From: Armatimonadota bacterium
GTDB taxonomy: Bacteria > Armatimonadota > Chthonomonadetes > Chthonomonadales > Chthonomonadaceae
Reading direction: 5' to 3'
Assembly: GCA_026392135.1 (NCBI GenBank)
Contig: JAPLCR010000536.1
Span: 1,903-14,835 of the forward strand
Length of the DNA stretch: 12,933 nucleotides
Within the stretch, counting starts at the first letter, position 1. Every line of letters begins with the position of its first letter. Position numbers and translations under genes: made by a program. The notes under the pieces were generated by a model that was not told the DNA's origin, ran no database searches, and saw nothing but the letters and a program-made list of their open reading frames with translations. This document shows, piece by piece, positions 12,655-12,933 of the stretch.

Positions 12655-12933
12655 ATGCTTAAATCAAATACATTCGCGATAGCGGTAAGCACCTTCATTT
12701 TAGCCAGTATCGCTCTCTTGTCCCAACACTCTCATACGACCATACCACCGGAAAAACATACTACTAAACCTACGATAGAGACAAAGCCCTCATCAACCGC
12801 AAAACGACGTACTCCAAGAGTTTTGGCAATGGTGGATAGACCTTTACCACCTCAAGCCCCCGACACCTTAGCGGCAAAGTCGGACATCATCGTATTGGGC
12901 AAGATAACTAAAATCTTAGCGGTACGCCCCACT
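12655..12933 (+). CDS. Partial exported protein of unknown function, cut by the window end
   Basis: An open frame of 93 codons begins at ATG 12655, nine bases after AGGAG, and continues past the window edge without a stop. It begins MLKSNTFAIAVSTFILASIA, a signal peptide or N-terminal anchor. A Thr/Pro/Lys-rich low-complexity linker follows, then LAAKSDIIVLGKITKI, which looks like the first strand of a folded domain. I do not recognise the family. It starts 20 bases after the metalloprotease stop with no terminator between, so the two are very likely co-transcribed and it may be a partner, inhibitor or co-exported protein of the protease. That role is inference. Confidence 0.75.
   Translation, partial: MLKSNTFAIAVSTFILASIALLSQHSHTTIPPEKHTTKPTIETKPSSTAKRRTPRVLAMVDRPLPPQAPDTLAAKSDIIVLGKITKILAVRPT

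Overview
The window is chromosomal DNA of a diderm bacterium of moderate GC content. Evidence for a Gram-negative-type envelope is a periplasmic adaptor/MacB-type protein, a lipobox lipoprotein and secreted hydrolases. The housekeeping genes metK, purA and tgt are dispersed among exported proteins of unknown role: a carboxypeptidase-regulatory/fibronectin-like lipoprotein, a GH20 enzyme and a matrixin-like protease. This style, together with small (GA)GGAGG ribosome sites and short transcription units, resembles Armatimonadota or a neighbouring phylum. That placement is inference, not something the sequence proves. I see no tRNA, rRNA, CRISPR, transposase or phage gene.

Layout. Bases 1-719 hold no protein gene. 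They contain two copies of a dispersed hairpin repeat, then a sigma70-like promoter, a SAM-I riboswitch and its intrinsic terminator, which together form the regulated leader of metK (720-1880, +). A strong, probably bidirectional terminator and a 113-bp inverted-repeat-bounded element separate metK from a convergent 951-residue gene (2082-4937, -). That gene fuses a complete HlyD/MacA-like adaptor to a MacB-like permease lacking its first membrane helix. A 494-bp divergent region follows. It carries a perfect consensus promoter (TTGACA-17-TATAAT), and a terminator-like hairpin 26 bases after the predicted transcript start, before purA (5432-6742, +). purA converges, across a 12-bp-stem hairpin, on two minus-strand genes for exported proteins: the lipoprotein (6851-8392) and, upstream of it, the GH20 hydrolase (8602-10110), with another hairpin repeat between them. 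The GH20 gene is divergent from tgt (10203-11420, +), whose mRNA looks leaderless. After a weak terminator, a good promoter overlaps a GTGGCA tandem repeat and drives a secreted zinc metalloprotease (11678-12634). A second exported protein lies 20 bases downstream and runs off the window (12655-12933).

How the genes relate. metK (SAM synthesis, controlled by SAM through the riboswitch), purA (AMP synthesis) and tgt (queuosine tRNA modification) are independent housekeeping units, not one pathway. The exported proteins suggest cell-surface or extracellular work, namely glycan hydrolysis, proteolysis and efflux or secretion, but no shared pathway can be read from the sequence. The observations I would follow first are the adaptor-permease fusion, the promoter-then-terminator leader of purA, the leaderless tgt transcript, the repeat family and the hexamer repeat at the protease promoter.
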